This document shows, one piece after another, positions 22,697 to 33,326 of a stretch of DNA of 64,000 bases. Made by a program: the position numbers and the translations under genes. The notes beneath the pieces were generated by a model, which did not search any database, had not been told where the DNA came from, and saw only the letters and a program-made list of their open reading frames with translations. The stretch lies in NCBI GenBank assembly GCA_015493475.1, contig WGDC01000052.1, forward strand, positions 75,375 to 139,374, written 5' to 3'. The stretch's first letter is position 1. Each line of letters starts with the position of its first letter. This DNA comes from Deltaproteobacteria bacterium (lineage in GTDB: Bacteria; Desulfobacterota; Dissulfuribacteria; Dissulfuribacterales; QOAL01).

Positions 22697-24133
22697 CTAT
22701 TTCCCAAGGCAGAAACTGGAAAATATCCGGTTGAGTATATCTTCCGTTGCAGTTTCTCCGGTTATCTGCCCAAGATATTCGAGGGCCTGTCTCAGATCGA
22801 TGGCCACTATTTCTACGGACAGGCCCCCGACAAGACCCTTCCGCGCCGCTATCACGCGGCTTAGGACCTCTTTAAGCACCTCCTTCTGCCTCAGGTTGGG
22901 AGCGATATCAATTTCGTGCATCCTCCTTCTATCATTAATAAGCAGTTCAGCAATGGCCGTGCCAAGTCTCCCGAGGCCCTGGCCTGTCTTTGCAGATACC
23001 AAGCAGGTTCTCATGCCCTTTCTGGCAGACAGCAGCCCCGCTGCCGCAAGGGATAGCTCTCTCTCTACTGCCTGCCTTCTCGCGGGCTCGATCTTGTCTA
23101 CCTTGTTTATTACAAGTGCTACCGGCTTTTCACTACTGCCGCCTATCAGTCTTGCCACCTCCGCTTCTTCCTGCCCGATGCCCTGAACAGGATCGAGAAG
23201 CCACAGAAACATGTCAGCTGAGTCGGCTGTCTGCCTTATCTTGTCTATACCCATGGCCTCTATGGGATCAGGGCAGTCCCTGATGCCCGCGGTATCCATA
23301 AGAATTACGGGCACTGAATCTATCTCTATCTGCTTTTCTATTATATCTCTTGTCGTTCCAGGCACCTCTGTCACAATGGCCCGCTCCTCACAAGACAATG
23401 CGTTAAGAAGGGACGATTTTCCCGCATTGGGCCGTCCGACAAGAAGGACTCTTGCGCCAAAACGCTGGACTGCACTTAACTCATAGGCATTTATGAGATC
23501 CATGACAGGGGCTATAACCTGCGCCTCGATCCTTTCCAGGACCTGCTCCTGTTTAAGAATCTCGTTATCTTCCTCCGGGTAGTCTATGGCCACCTCGAGT
23601 GCTGAGATGCAAGACAGAAGGGCTTCCCTTATGGAGGCTATACGCCTTGAAAGCCCTCCCTCAAGCCCTTTTAGACTCATCCTTCTAAGGCCCTCAGCCT
23701 GGGCCCTTATCAGATCATCAACGGCCTCTGCCTGGGACAGGTCTATCCTTCCATTAATAAAGGCACGCAGGGTAAACTCTCCTGGTCCAGCAAGCCTCGC
23801 ACCCTGCCCTTGGCAGACTTGCAGAATACGGTTCAGCACCGCCGGCCCGCTGTGACACTGGAGCTCCACAACATCCTCCCTTGTGTAGGTCCTAGGGGCC
23901 TTCATGTAGACACAGAGGGCCTCATCTATACTACTATTAACCTTTTGGGGATCATGGATAAAGCCGTAATACAAAATGTGCGACTTGAAGGCACAGTTCG
24001 GATTTGCAGGACGAAAAACCGACTTCAGGATGGCAAGACTTGCTGGGCCTGACATCCTGACTATGCCTATACCCCCTGGCCCAAGAGGCGTTGCTATGGC
24101 AACGATGGTATCCGTGTCTCTAAACAGCTTCAT
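22697..24133 (-). CDS. mnmE: tRNA uridine-5-carboxymethylaminomethyl GTPase MnmE
   Basis: About 478 residues from the ATG at 24133 (an upstream GTG at 24163 would add ten residues unlike the family). With MnmG it modifies the wobble uridine of several tRNAs. The N-terminal folate-binding domain begins DTIVAIATPLGPGGIGIVR. The G domain carries GRPNAGKSSLLNAL, TTRD, DTAGIR and NKVD. The protein ends CLGK, the essential C-terminal cysteine motif. It is the last gene of the rpmH-rnpA-yidD-yidC-jag-mnmE cluster. Confidence 0.95.
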   Translation of the reverse strand: MKLFRDTDTIVAIATPLGPGGIGIVRMSGPASLAILKSVFRPANPNCAFKSHILYYGFIHDPQKVNSSIDEALCVYMKAPRTYTREDVVELQCHSGPAVLNRILQVCQGQGARLAGPGEFTLRAFINGRIDLSQAEAVDDLIRAQAEGLRRMSLKGLEGGLSRRIASIREALLSCISALEVAIDYPEEDNEILKQEQVLERIEAQVIAPVMDLINAYELSAVQRFGARVLLVGRPNAGKSSLLNALSCEERAIVTEVPGTTRDIIEKQIEIDSVPVILMDTAGIRDCPDPIEAMGIDKIRQTADSADMFLWLLDPVQGIGQEEAEVARLIGGSSEKPVALVINKVDKIEPARRQAVERELSLAAAGLLSARKGMRTCLVSAKTGQGLGRLGTAIAELLINDRRRMHEIDIAPNLRQKEVLKEVLSRVIAARKGLVGGLSVEIVAIDLRQALEYLGQITGETATEDILNRIFSSFCLGK

Positions 24134-24271
24134 AAAACCAAGATGGGAAGCCCGAAATACCACCGTTGTTTGAAGGTCCTAATATTCCTTGGATAAAATC
24201 CTGCTTCAGGGTATGTCAACATAGAGGTGAAAAAATTCCCTTGCATGGAAAAATTTTTTGTTCGTCAGTCG

Positions 24272-25132
24272 TCAATTTCTTGTTTTCCTGTAGTGCCGGT
24301 TCTTTCTCGCAGGTGTAATTACCACCTTCCTGTTTGGCCCCTGGCCCGAGCTGTGGGTCTTTATGCCCTTGAAATCTTTAAGGGCCATGTGTATTATCCT
24401 GCGCTCCCTTGCCGGCATGGGCTGAAGGCTCAGGGCTCTGCCTGTCCTTTTTACCTTTATTGCCAGCCTTTCCGCCATGGAAATGAGACTCTTTCTGCGC
24501 CTTTCCCTGTACCCCTCCGCCTCAAGCACTACCCGGTAACGTACATCAGGCTCCCTGCGCCTCAGACAAAGATTCACTATGTACTCAAGCGCATCGAGGG
24601 TCTGCCCCTCCCTGCCAATTATAAGGGACAGGTCATCTCCAGTAATATTGACAAAGATCCTGTTTGCCTGTTCCATGACATCTGCATGGCCGGAAAGACG
24701 GCTTTTTTCTAGTATGTCGTTGGTTATCTCGCAGGCCATAGAGACGCGGTGTTCGATTTCTTCACGTCCAACCTCTTCCTGCAGCCGGCCCTTTTCATAA
24801 GACACTGGCGTACTGACTGTCAGCCCCCCTTCTTTCTTTACGGGTTTACGTGAAGGGTCTCTATCTCCGTCATTACTGTCTTCCATGACTCTTGGCGTCT
24901 CTACTTGAGGGTCCTCCGTTGCAGCACCTGCCCCGGTATCCACCTCTGGCTTGACCGTTACCTTGATACGGGCCTTTTTACCGCCAAGTCCGAATAGACC
25001 TGTAGAACCCCTCGTAACAATTTCCACATCGAGATCCTCTCTGGCACAACCAAAATAGCTGCATGCATCCTCTATGGCCTTGTCAACAGTCTTTTCCTCA
25101 AACTCCCTTGTCTCTACTCTTGTTTCACTCAT
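24272..25132 (-). CDS. jag: Jag/KhpB RNA-binding protein
   Basis: About 286 residues from the ATG at 25132, which has GGGGA upstream. Order: Jag N-terminal domain (residues 1-55, with RGSTGLFGLGGKKA), an acidic linker, a KH domain near 150-190 (ITGDDLSLIIGREGQTLDAL) and an R3H domain to the end with RRIIHMAL. KhpB binds many RNAs together with KhpA in species where it has been studied and influences cell elongation. The gene sits between yidC and mnmE, its conserved place. Confidence 0.9.
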   Translation of the reverse strand: MSETRVETREFEEKTVDKAIEDACSYFGCAREDLDVEIVTRGSTGLFGLGGKKARIKVTVKPEVDTGAGAATEDPQVETPRVMEDSNDGDRDPSRKPVKKEGGLTVSTPVSYEKGRLQEEVGREEIEHRVSMACEITNDILEKSRLSGHADVMEQANRIFVNITGDDLSLIIGREGQTLDALEYIVNLCLRRREPDVRYRVVLEAEGYRERRRKSLISMAERLAIKVKRTGRALSLQPMPARERRIIHMALKDFKGIKTHSSGQGPNRKVVITPARKNRHYRKTRN

Positions 25133-25161
25133 ACTCAATCCCCGCAACCATCAGATTTTCT

Positions 25162-26823
25162 TCAATCAGTAAACTTGTTTACATAATATTGCTGAACAAC
25201 GGAAAGGACATTGTTCACTAGCCAGTAGAGCACCAGGCCCGAAGGAAAATTGATGAACATAAAGGTAAACACAACGGGCAGGAGCTGCATCATCTTCGCC
25301 TGGGTAGGATCAAGCGAGGATGGAGACATCTTCTGCTGCAGATACATGGAGGCTCCCATCAAGAGTGTGAGCACAGGCACTCCCCCTATCATCGGGATAT
25401 GAACCCCTGGAATCATCAGCCTGTCCGGTGCGGACAAATCGTTTATCCAAAGCACGAAGGGCGCGTGCCTGAGCTCTATCGCCTGTAGAAGCACCTTGTA
25501 GAGGGCAAAAAAGACGGGTATCTGAAGAACCATGGGAAGACAACCACTCATGGGATTAACCTTGTAGGCCTTGTAAAGCTGCATCAGCTCCTTGTTAAGA
25601 CGTTCCTTGTCTTCCCCGTACTTTTCCTTGAGCTTCTTGAGCTTTGGCTGGAGCTTCTGCATGGTCTTCATGGACTGGGCGCTCTTATGGGCAAGGGGCC
25701 AAAACAATACCTTTATAAGGATAGTAAGAAGGATTATGCACACCCCGTAGTTGGGCACGTATCTGTACATAAAATTGAGCACATAAAGCAGAGGTTTCGC
25801 AATCGGATCAAACCATCCAAAATTTATGGCCTTGGAAAGATTATGCCCCACCTTCTTGAGCCTCTCGATCTCCTTTGGCCCCATATAAACTTTCATCTTG
25901 CAAAGGGTGATGACATTTCCCTTAGCCTGCCCTCTAACAGACGCAGAAAGACTACTCTGTGTAAGTTTATCCTCGTTCAGCAACACCACCTTCACGTTCC
26001 ACGGACCCTTGTCGTCTTCCGGCACAAGGGCTGTCATAAAGTAGTTATCGCCATAACTTAGCCAGTCAAGGTCGCCGCTGTAAGAATGGGTATCACCAGA
26101 TTTTTTAAGGGAGATCTCCTCGAGACCGTGAGAGGGAGAATAGTAGGACGGCCCTGAAAAAACGTAGCGAGTGGATGCTTTGAAGGGCTTATCGTACAGG
26201 AATACCCTATAGCCATCCGCCCCGGCTCCAACAATTCTCATGGAAAATTCAAAGCAATAGCTGCGGGGACGGAAGATAAATTCCTTGACAAGGGTGGCGT
26301 TGCCTCCAAGCCGGCATACAAATTTTAAAATGGAAGGGCCGCTACTATCGGTAAGCTTCAAGGTCTGCCTCTCGGCCCTGAATAGCCGAGTCCTTAAATC
26401 TATCTCCTTGCCGCTTGTGATTTTAATTCCGAGGGGAAGTAACGGTGGCGATACATTTACGAGGTCAACTCCTGGAGAGTGTTTGTCTATGGTCTCCCTG
26501 TACCTTTTCAAAACAAAATGCCTGATCGTGGCCCCGTTTTCCGAAATAACCGCCCTGAACAGAGGGGCATCCACCACTACGTCCCTGCCCTTTGCGCGTG
26601 CCTGTGGAGGCATATCAACAAGCTTCTTCAGGGACTGTGTCATCTTGCGTGTGCTATTAGCGGGTTCCTTTTTTTCCACGGCCTTTGCGGCAGGATGCAC
26701 GGAAGAGGCGTTAGTGCCGTTAACCCCTGGCATTGGGGCCTGGAACTTGTTGCCGAAAAAATATTGAAAGCCTGCAAGTACCGCGATTGATAAAACAATG
26801 GCTAGTAGAGCTCTAGTTTCCAT
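25162..26823 (-). CDS. yidC: Membrane protein insertase YidC
   Basis: 553 residues of the long Gram-negative form. The first helix (ALLAIVLSIAVLAGFQYFFG) is followed by a periplasmic beta domain (about 60-330) and the five-helix insertase core with NYGVCIILLTILIKVLFWPL (conserved positive residue in the groove), QKLQPKLKKLKEKYG and MSGCLPMVLQIPVFFALYKV. It inserts and folds inner-membrane proteins with or without Sec. Placed between yidD and jag on the minus strand. Confidence 0.96.
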   Translation of the reverse strand: METRALLAIVLSIAVLAGFQYFFGNKFQAPMPGVNGTNASSVHPAAKAVEKKEPANSTRKMTQSLKKLVDMPPQARAKGRDVVVDAPLFRAVISENGATIRHFVLKRYRETIDKHSPGVDLVNVSPPLLPLGIKITSGKEIDLRTRLFRAERQTLKLTDSSGPSILKFVCRLGGNATLVKEFIFRPRSYCFEFSMRIVGAGADGYRVFLYDKPFKASTRYVFSGPSYYSPSHGLEEISLKKSGDTHSYSGDLDWLSYGDNYFMTALVPEDDKGPWNVKVVLLNEDKLTQSSLSASVRGQAKGNVITLCKMKVYMGPKEIERLKKVGHNLSKAINFGWFDPIAKPLLYVLNFMYRYVPNYGVCIILLTILIKVLFWPLAHKSAQSMKTMQKLQPKLKKLKEKYGEDKERLNKELMQLYKAYKVNPMSGCLPMVLQIPVFFALYKVLLQAIELRHAPFVLWINDLSAPDRLMIPGVHIPMIGGVPVLTLLMGASMYLQQKMSPSSLDPTQAKMMQLLPVVFTFMFINFPSGLVLYWLVNNVLSVVQQYYVNKFTD

Positions 26824-26862
26824 TTTTTCCTTCCGTTGTCTGTTAAATTAGGTAAAAACTCG

Positions 26863-27114
26863 TCAGGGAAGGGGATCAAAACCGCCTCGGTGCCAGGGAT
26901 GACACCTCAGTATTCGTTTTGCAGAAAGAAAGAGGCCTTTAAGCAGACCGTATTTAAGCAGGGCCTCCACACAATAAGTGGAACAACTCGGATAAAACCG
27001 GCAGGTGTCCGGAAGCAGGGGAGATATTAAAAACTTATAGGCCCTGACCGCCCCTACGAGTAACCAAACCAGCAGACCGGCGCGTGCCTGCGCTGGAGAT
27101 GCAATCTTTTTCAA
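26863..27114 (-). CDS. yidD: Membrane protein insertion efficiency factor YidD
   Basis: 83 residues. The family core [20 protein letters not shown] with its three cysteines and the amphipathic first helix are clear, followed by [12 protein letters not shown] at the end. It is an inner-membrane-associated helper of YidC. Its first 80 bases overlap the 3' end of rnpA in another frame, a common arrangement for this pair. Confidence 0.93.
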   Translation of the reverse strand: MKKIASPAQARAGLLVWLLVGAVRAYKFLISPLLPDTCRFYPSCSTYCVEALLKYGLLKGLFLSAKRILRCHPWHRGGFDPLP

Positions 27115-27454
27115 TTATCCTTCCTACCTTGTTCATGTTTTCCTGCAGTTTGTTCCATTCCGCGCTCAATATTTCCCGGCGAGGAAGAAACACCAAATCC
27201 AGCCCCCGGGGCAGCCGGTACTTGTTCAATCTGAAAATTTCCCTGCAGAGCCTCTTGGCCTTGTTTCTATCAACAGCCTTCCCGAATCGTCTTCCCACCC
27301 CTATTCCGATCCTCGAGAAGATTAATCCATTTGGCGCCACAACCACTGAAAACTCTGGGAAGCTAATCCTCTTCCCCCTCTTAAATACCCTGTTGAAATT
27401 CCGGCCGCCTGTGATCCTTTCTGCCCTGGAAAGCGCAGTCTCCCCTCTTCCCAC
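27035..27454 (-). CDS. rnpA: Ribonuclease P protein component
   Basis: 139 residues. It assists the RNase P RNA in 5' processing of tRNA precursors. The signature [19 protein letters not shown] (the RNR motif) is present after a basic beta sheet with [16 protein letters not shown]. The start is a GTG at 27454 preceded by AAAAGG. The protein is about 20 residues longer than usual because its arginine-rich tail runs into yidD. It follows rpmH closely. Confidence 0.93.
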   Translation of the reverse strand: MGRGETALSRAERITGGRNFNRVFKRGKRISFPEFSVVVAPNGLIFSRIGIGVGRRFGKAVDRNKAKRLCREIFRLNKYRLPRGLDLVFLPRREILSAEWNKLQENMNKVGRIIEKDCISSAGTRRSAGLVTRRGGQGL

Positions 27455-27469
27455 CCTTTTCGAGTGTGA

Positions 27470-27604
27470 TTAAACACTCAGTCTCATGCGGCCCCTGGCC
27501 CTGCGCCTCGATAGCACTTTCCTTCCCGCCCTGGTACTCATGCGTTTCCTGAATCCGTGCGTCCGCTTCCTCTTAATGTTGCTTGGCTGAAAAGTACGTT
27601 TCAT
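27470..27604 (-). CDS. rpmH: 50S ribosomal protein L34
   Basis: 44 residues, too short for most gene lists but unmistakable: [20 protein letters not shown], then repeated basic residues with [15 protein letters not shown]. It belongs to the large ribosomal subunit. AAGGAG lies 12 bases upstream of the ATG at 27604. It heads the rpmH-rnpA-yidD-yidC-jag-mnmE transcript. Confidence 0.96.
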   Translation of the reverse strand: MKRTFQPSNIKRKRTHGFRKRMSTRAGRKVLSRRRARGRMRLSV

Positions 27605-28888
<1,284 letters not shown>

Positions 28889-28918
28889 TTTCCTTAAAAA
28901 GTTCGGTCCCTTGTAAAA

Positions 28919-29764
28919 TTGCCTCACCAATCCCCCAAAAAGTCAAAAGGACTTAAACGGCTCATAGCAATAGCGGTAGTGTTAACGATGACTGGAGGGC
29001 TCACCCTGGCCGTAATGACAAAAACGAGCATCATCCTTCCAGCAGAGATGTTTCTTCAGGACGCCGATGGCAGGTTACAGGCCCTTCTCTCTTCTCCCTT
29101 CCTTCAAATAAGGCATATTTGGGAATCCTACGTGGACCTCCAGGATGTCAACGAGGAAAACCATGTATTGAAGGCACAGCTTGCCGAAATGGAAAACGAG
29201 ATCACCACTTACCGGGAAGCTCTTATTGAGAACAGGCGGCTGCGCCAGCTTCTGGAGATAAAGAAGAGGGCTCCCTGGAAAAGTACCGTTGCCCACGTGG
29301 TTGGAACAGATATCGCTCCCTGGCGCGCAGTCATAACCATCGACGTGGGCAGGGCCGACGGAATCACTCCGGATATGCCTGTACTGTGCCAAGGTGGGCT
29401 ACTCGGCAGGGTAATAGATACAAGCATGCATTACAGCAAGGTCATGCTGGTAACCGACTACCACAGCCGAATCGCCGCCATTGTACAGAGAAACCGGGCA
29501 AGGGGCATTCTGAAGGGAGACGGAGCACGAGGCTGCATTCTGGATTACGTAAAAAAGGGGGTTGACGTACAGTCAGGAGACGTCATCATTACATCAGGGC
29601 TTGACGGCATATTTCCAAAGGGTCTCCTGATCGGCAAGGTAAAACTCGTTGGGCGCAGAGAAAGATCAGACCTTTTCCAGTACATTGGAGTCAAGCCAAC
29701 GGGCAATATAAACGAGGCGGAAGAAGTGGTTGTTCTAATGAGACCTCCCGTAAAAAACCGGTGA
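28919..29764 (+). CDS. mreC: Rod shape-determining protein MreC
   Basis: 281 residues. A short basic tail, one transmembrane helix (LIAIAVVLTMTGGLTLAV), a coiled coil (about 70-115, with ENHVLKAQLAEMENEITTYR) and a periplasmic beta domain ending in VVLMRPP, the MreC layout. It links MreB to PBP2 and RodA. The start appears to be TTG at 28919; no ATG lies before the transmembrane helix and no strong ribosome-binding site is seen, so the exact start is unsure. mreD begins one base after the stop. Confidence 0.9.
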   Translation: MPHQSPKKSKGLKRLIAIAVVLTMTGGLTLAVMTKTSIILPAEMFLQDADGRLQALLSSPFLQIRHIWESYVDLQDVNEENHVLKAQLAEMENEITTYREALIENRRLRQLLEIKKRAPWKSTVAHVVGTDIAPWRAVITIDVGRADGITPDMPVLCQGGLLGRVIDTSMHYSKVMLVTDYHSRIAAIVQRNRARGILKGDGARGCILDYVKKGVDVQSGDVIITSGLDGIFPKGLLIGKVKLVGRRERSDLFQYIGVKPTGNINEAEEVVVLMRPPVKNR

Positions 29765-29765
29765 C

Positions 29766-30260
29766 ATGATGACGCTGGCTGTCTTTCTTCTCCTTGTCTA
29801 TGTCTCATTGCTTCTCGAAAGCACTTGGTGCATGCCTTGCAGCCTCTACCCCCTACACATCGACCCTCTCCCCGCACTTATATGCTGGCTCGCACTTCGT
29901 TCCGAGCCTGTTCCTGGAGTGATTTCCGTTATTATTGCGGGTCTCGCGACATCACTTTTTTCAAGCCTGCCTTTTTATCTTTTCCCTGTATCCTACCTAA
30001 TGGCCTTCTTAACGGTTTACCTTGTGCGTACAAACGTACTTGAACTGCCGAACACACACGCCTACCTTATGACCGGCTTCATTTCAGTCGAAATCCTGGT
30101 CGTAGAACTCTCCGGAAGCGGAAATCCTGAGCTTTTGTGGCCGTGGGAGATAGTACAGGCCGTGCTCAATATCGCTGTCAGTCCCTTGGTATTCAAGATA
30201 TGTGACAAGAGCCTTATGGCGGTTACGAAAATCTCTGCCAAATTCTGCCATGAAAAATGA
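29766..30260 (+). CDS. mreD: Rod shape-determining protein MreD
   Basis: 164 residues, a small inner-membrane protein with about five transmembrane segments. Sequence identity within MreD is always low; the call rests on membrane topology, length, the early LLLVYVSLLLEST and the position between mreC and mrdA. A second ATG directly follows the first. The 3' end overlaps the start of mrdA by 11 bases. Confidence 0.88.
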   Translation: MMTLAVFLLLVYVSLLLESTWCMPCSLYPLHIDPLPALICWLALRSEPVPGVISVIIAGLATSLFSSLPFYLFPVSYLMAFLTVYLVRTNVLELPNTHAYLMTGFISVEILVVELSGSGNPELLWPWEIVQAVLNIAVSPLVFKICDKSLMAVTKISAKFCHEK

Positions 30261-32109
30261 ACCCGAAATAAAGGCGCCGGATGCGAAACTTTTCCTGAAA
30301 AAGTTTGATGCGGGTGACAGCTCGGGAAAACAACAAATTTGCACATACTGTTCCATGTTTCTGTTAGCCTGCTTCCTATTTCTATGCGCAAGGCTATGGT
30401 ACCTGCAAATTTACAGGGGGGAGGAATTCAAGAAACTTTCCGAAAAAAACAGCATAAAATACATCAGGCTCCAACCATTCAGGGGCAACATCCTCGATCG
30501 CTCAGGCAGGCTCATAGCTGGAGTGAAACCGAGCTTTAACATAGGTGTAGTGCTTAAGGAAGTTAAGGACGTTGAGGGACTCATTGCAAAACTGACCTCC
30601 CTCCTCGACGAGAGCCCCACTGACATCAGGATGAGGCTCGTTGAATCAAAGAACCAGCCCTCCTACCTCCCGGTAATTGTAAAGAGGAATGCCTCGTGGG
30701 ACGAGGTGGCCAGGGTGGAAGCCCGCCTTTTCAGACTTCCGGGGGTCGTGGTGGAAGTAGCGCCTGCACGTCAATATCCATACGGGACCGTAGCGCCGCA
30801 TCTTCTTGGATATCTCGGAGAAGTGAGCCTGGAACAGCTCAAGAGCGGAAATTTTCCCCATGCGGTGCCTGGGGATCTAGTTGGAAAATCTGGCATTGAA
30901 TTAAAATTCGAGAAGGAGCTTGCAGGCAGAAGCGGCTTCAAGATGATAGAGGTCGATGCGAAAGGCAGAATGGTCAAGGTACTCAAGGTAAAGAAACCTT
31001 TACCCGGTAAAGACATCCATTTAACCTTAAACCTGGATTTGCAACTCGCGGCTGAAGACGCCCTGTCTGGAAAATCAGGAGCGGTGGTAGTGCTCGACCC
31101 CCGGAACGGACAGATACTTGCCATGGCAAGCAGTCCGAAATTCGATCCGAGAATATTTGCGAGGGGCCTGACAAGGTTCGAATGGAAACGGCTGAACGAT
31201 CCCATCCGCACTCCCCTTGTCAACAAGGCGATACAGGGACAGTACGCACCTGGTTCGACATTCAAGATCGTCATGGCGGCAGCCGGGCTGAACGAACATG
31301 TCATCACTCCATACACCACCTTTTTCTGCAACGGCTCCATGAAACTCGGTCGCAGAAGGTTTCGCTGCTGGAAAAGAGGTGGGCATGGCGAGACGGCCCT
31401 TTACAAGGCGTTGGTACAGTCGTGCGATGTCTATTTTTACAATGTGGGTCTGAAGCTCGGCGTTGACAAGATATCAAAGTATGCTTACGGGTTCGGCTTT
31501 GGCAAGAAGACGGGTATTGAGCTCCCAGTGGAAAAACCCGGTTTCGTCCCCACGAGGAGTTGGAAACGCAGACGGTTCAGGGAGCCCTGGCAAAAGGGAG
31601 AGACCCTTAACTATTCCATCGGTCAGGGATTCCTGCTTGTAACCCCATTGCAGCTCGCCAGGATGATGGCGGCCGTGGGAAATGGAGGAAAACTCTTCAA
31701 GCCCGAGTATATCTTGGACGAATCCCCGGTTATAGAGTCAAGAGTGCCAGTAAAACCAGCCATACTTGCCCGAATAAGAAAGATACTTGTAGGGGTAACT
31801 GAGGACAGGCACGGCACAGCAAGAACGTGCTTCATTAAGGGCATCCATATAGCAGGCAAGACGGGAACAGCCCAGGTAATAAAGCAGAAAAAACGGCGGG
31901 AGAGCGAAAAGATGGGCTGGAGATACAAAGACCACGCCCTCTTCGTGGCCCTTGCACCGGCAGCGAACCCGCAAATCGCCGTAGCAGTGATAATCGAACA
32001 CGGCGGGCACGGTGGTTCCGCCGCGGCCCCTGTAGCGAAGGAAATCATAGAGCGCTGGTTGAAGCTCCGTTCTCCAAAACCCGCATCTATACTTCATCGG
32101 AAACTGTGA
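30250..32109 (+). CDS. mrdA: Penicillin-binding protein 2 (elongasome transpeptidase)
   Basis: About 619 residues from the ATG at 30250; the open frame extends to a GTG at 30202 inside mreD, but the added residues are unlike PBP2. One transmembrane anchor (about 34-55) precedes the class B dimerisation domain (RGNILDRSGRLIA) and the transpeptidase domain. Active-site motifs are STFK (S336-K339), SCD (391-393, the SxN motif with D, as in other PBP2) and KTG (537-539). It crosslinks new glycan strands during side-wall growth with RodA. Confidence 0.95.
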   Translation: MKNEPEIKAPDAKLFLKKFDAGDSSGKQQICTYCSMFLLACFLFLCARLWYLQIYRGEEFKKLSEKNSIKYIRLQPFRGNILDRSGRLIAGVKPSFNIGVVLKEVKDVEGLIAKLTSLLDESPTDIRMRLVESKNQPSYLPVIVKRNASWDEVARVEARLFRLPGVVVEVAPARQYPYGTVAPHLLGYLGEVSLEQLKSGNFPHAVPGDLVGKSGIELKFEKELAGRSGFKMIEVDAKGRMVKVLKVKKPLPGKDIHLTLNLDLQLAAEDALSGKSGAVVVLDPRNGQILAMASSPKFDPRIFARGLTRFEWKRLNDPIRTPLVNKAIQGQYAPGSTFKIVMAAAGLNEHVITPYTTFFCNGSMKLGRRRFRCWKRGGHGETALYKALVQSCDVYFYNVGLKLGVDKISKYAYGFGFGKKTGIELPVEKPGFVPTRSWKRRRFREPWQKGETLNYSIGQGFLLVTPLQLARMMAAVGNGGKLFKPEYILDESPVIESRVPVKPAILARIRKILVGVTEDRHGTARTCFIKGIHIAGKTGTAQVIKQKKRRESEKMGWRYKDHALFVALAPAANPQIAVAVIIEHGGHGGSAAAPVAKEIIERWLKLRSPKPASILHRKL

Positions 32110-32118
32110 AAGGGAAAC

Positions 32119-33210
32119 ATGCTTAATAAACGCCTGCTGAAAGAAATTGACTACATCTTTTTTCTGACCATGTTTTTTATCATGACCGTTGGTTTCATCA
32201 ACCTGTGGAGTGCGAGCACAGCCGCAGGATATCCCTTCGAGTGGAAGCAGCTCCAATGGTATGTGGTGGGCTGCTGTTTCATGGTTGGGGCCATGAGCTT
32301 TGACTACAGAAAGCTTTCAAAGTATTCCGTACACCTTTACATTTTCACAATCATACTGCTGATCCTCGTAATGTTCATGGGCAAGAGCGTTTCCGGCAGC
32401 CAGCGTTGGATATCCCTCGGCTTTTTCAATTTACAGCCATCGGAACCGGCAAAATTGCTTATGGCGATAATAATAAGCTCCTATTTTGCTCGGGAAGAAA
32501 AGGAAAAGTTCGGCCTAAAGGATCTCATAAGGCCGACTCTTCTCGTAGCCGTGCCTTTTCTTCTCATATTCAAACAGCCTGATCTTGGCACTGCGCTGCT
32601 CATCCTGGTCATTTATGGATCCCTCGTACTTTTCGCTAGGCTGAAGATGGGGTCCTTTTTAATTATCCTTGGCTCGTGCCTATGTGCCTTTCCACTGGTA
32701 TGGAAGCTCATGAAGCCTTACCAGAGAAAGAGGGTGGAAATATTCCTTAACCCTGACGCAGACCCCTTTGGCGCAGGCTGGCACGTGATACAGTCCAAAA
32801 TAGCAGTGGGCTCCGGCCTCATCTTCGGAAAGGGCTTCATGAAGGGAACCCAGGCCCAGCTCAACTTCTTGCCCGAGGTACACACAGACTTTGCCTTTTC
32901 GATATGGTCAGAGGAATGGGGCTTTATAGGGGCGATCATCCTGATAGCAGTGTATTTCCTTTTTCTGCTTCGCTGCCTCGACATTGCCCAAAATGCCAGG
33001 GACAGGTTCGGCTCATTCCTGGCGTTTGGTATAACTGCCATGATCTTTTGGCAGATGCTTATAAACATCTGCATGGTGCTCGGACTTCTGCCAGTGGTAG
33101 GAATTCCCCTTCCCCTGGTGAGTTACGGAGGTTCCTCTGTGATCACCACTCTCATTGGGGCAGGACTGCTCATGAACGTCAGGGTAAGACGTTCCTTGTT
33201 TCAATCGTAA
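32119..33210 (+). CDS. mrdB: Peptidoglycan glycosyltransferase RodA
   Basis: 363 residues with about ten transmembrane segments, of the SEDS family. Conserved stretches are GSQRWISLGFFNLQPSEPAK (with the arginine/tryptophan cluster), KQPDLGTALLI, LPEVHTDFAFSIWSEEWGF (holding the catalytic aspartate) and the final LPLVSYGGSS. It polymerises lipid II together with PBP2. AAAGGGAAAC precedes the ATG, nine bases after mrdA. Last gene of the rod operon; tRNA-Ala follows. Confidence 0.96.
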   Translation: MLNKRLLKEIDYIFFLTMFFIMTVGFINLWSASTAAGYPFEWKQLQWYVVGCCFMVGAMSFDYRKLSKYSVHLYIFTIILLILVMFMGKSVSGSQRWISLGFFNLQPSEPAKLLMAIIISSYFAREEKEKFGLKDLIRPTLLVAVPFLLIFKQPDLGTALLILVIYGSLVLFARLKMGSFLIILGSCLCAFPLVWKLMKPYQRKRVEIFLNPDADPFGAGWHVIQSKIAVGSGLIFGKGFMKGTQAQLNFLPEVHTDFAFSIWSEEWGFIGAIILIAVYFLFLLRCLDIAQNARDRFGSFLAFGITAMIFWQMLINICMVLGLLPVVGIPLPLVSYGGSSVITTLIGAGLLMNVRVRRSLFQS

Positions 33211-33237
33211 AATCTGTTAATATTGGAGGCACGAGAT

Positions 33238-33313
33238 GGGGATGTAGCTCAGTTGGGAGAGCGCCACGTTCGCAACGTGGAAGTCGGGGGTTCAAATCCC
33301 CCCATCTCCACCA
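33238..33313 (+). tRNA. tRNA-Ala (CGC)
   Basis: Acceptor GGGGATG pairs with CATCTCC (33303-33309), including the G3-U70 wobble pair that defines alanine identity. A73 and an encoded CCA follow. The anticodon loop TTCGCAA within CCACG/CGTGG gives CGC, reading GCG codons. It lies 27 bases after mrdB and 13 bases before the endonuclease V gene. Confidence 0.97.
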
Positions 33314-33326
33314 GATTAATCTTATT

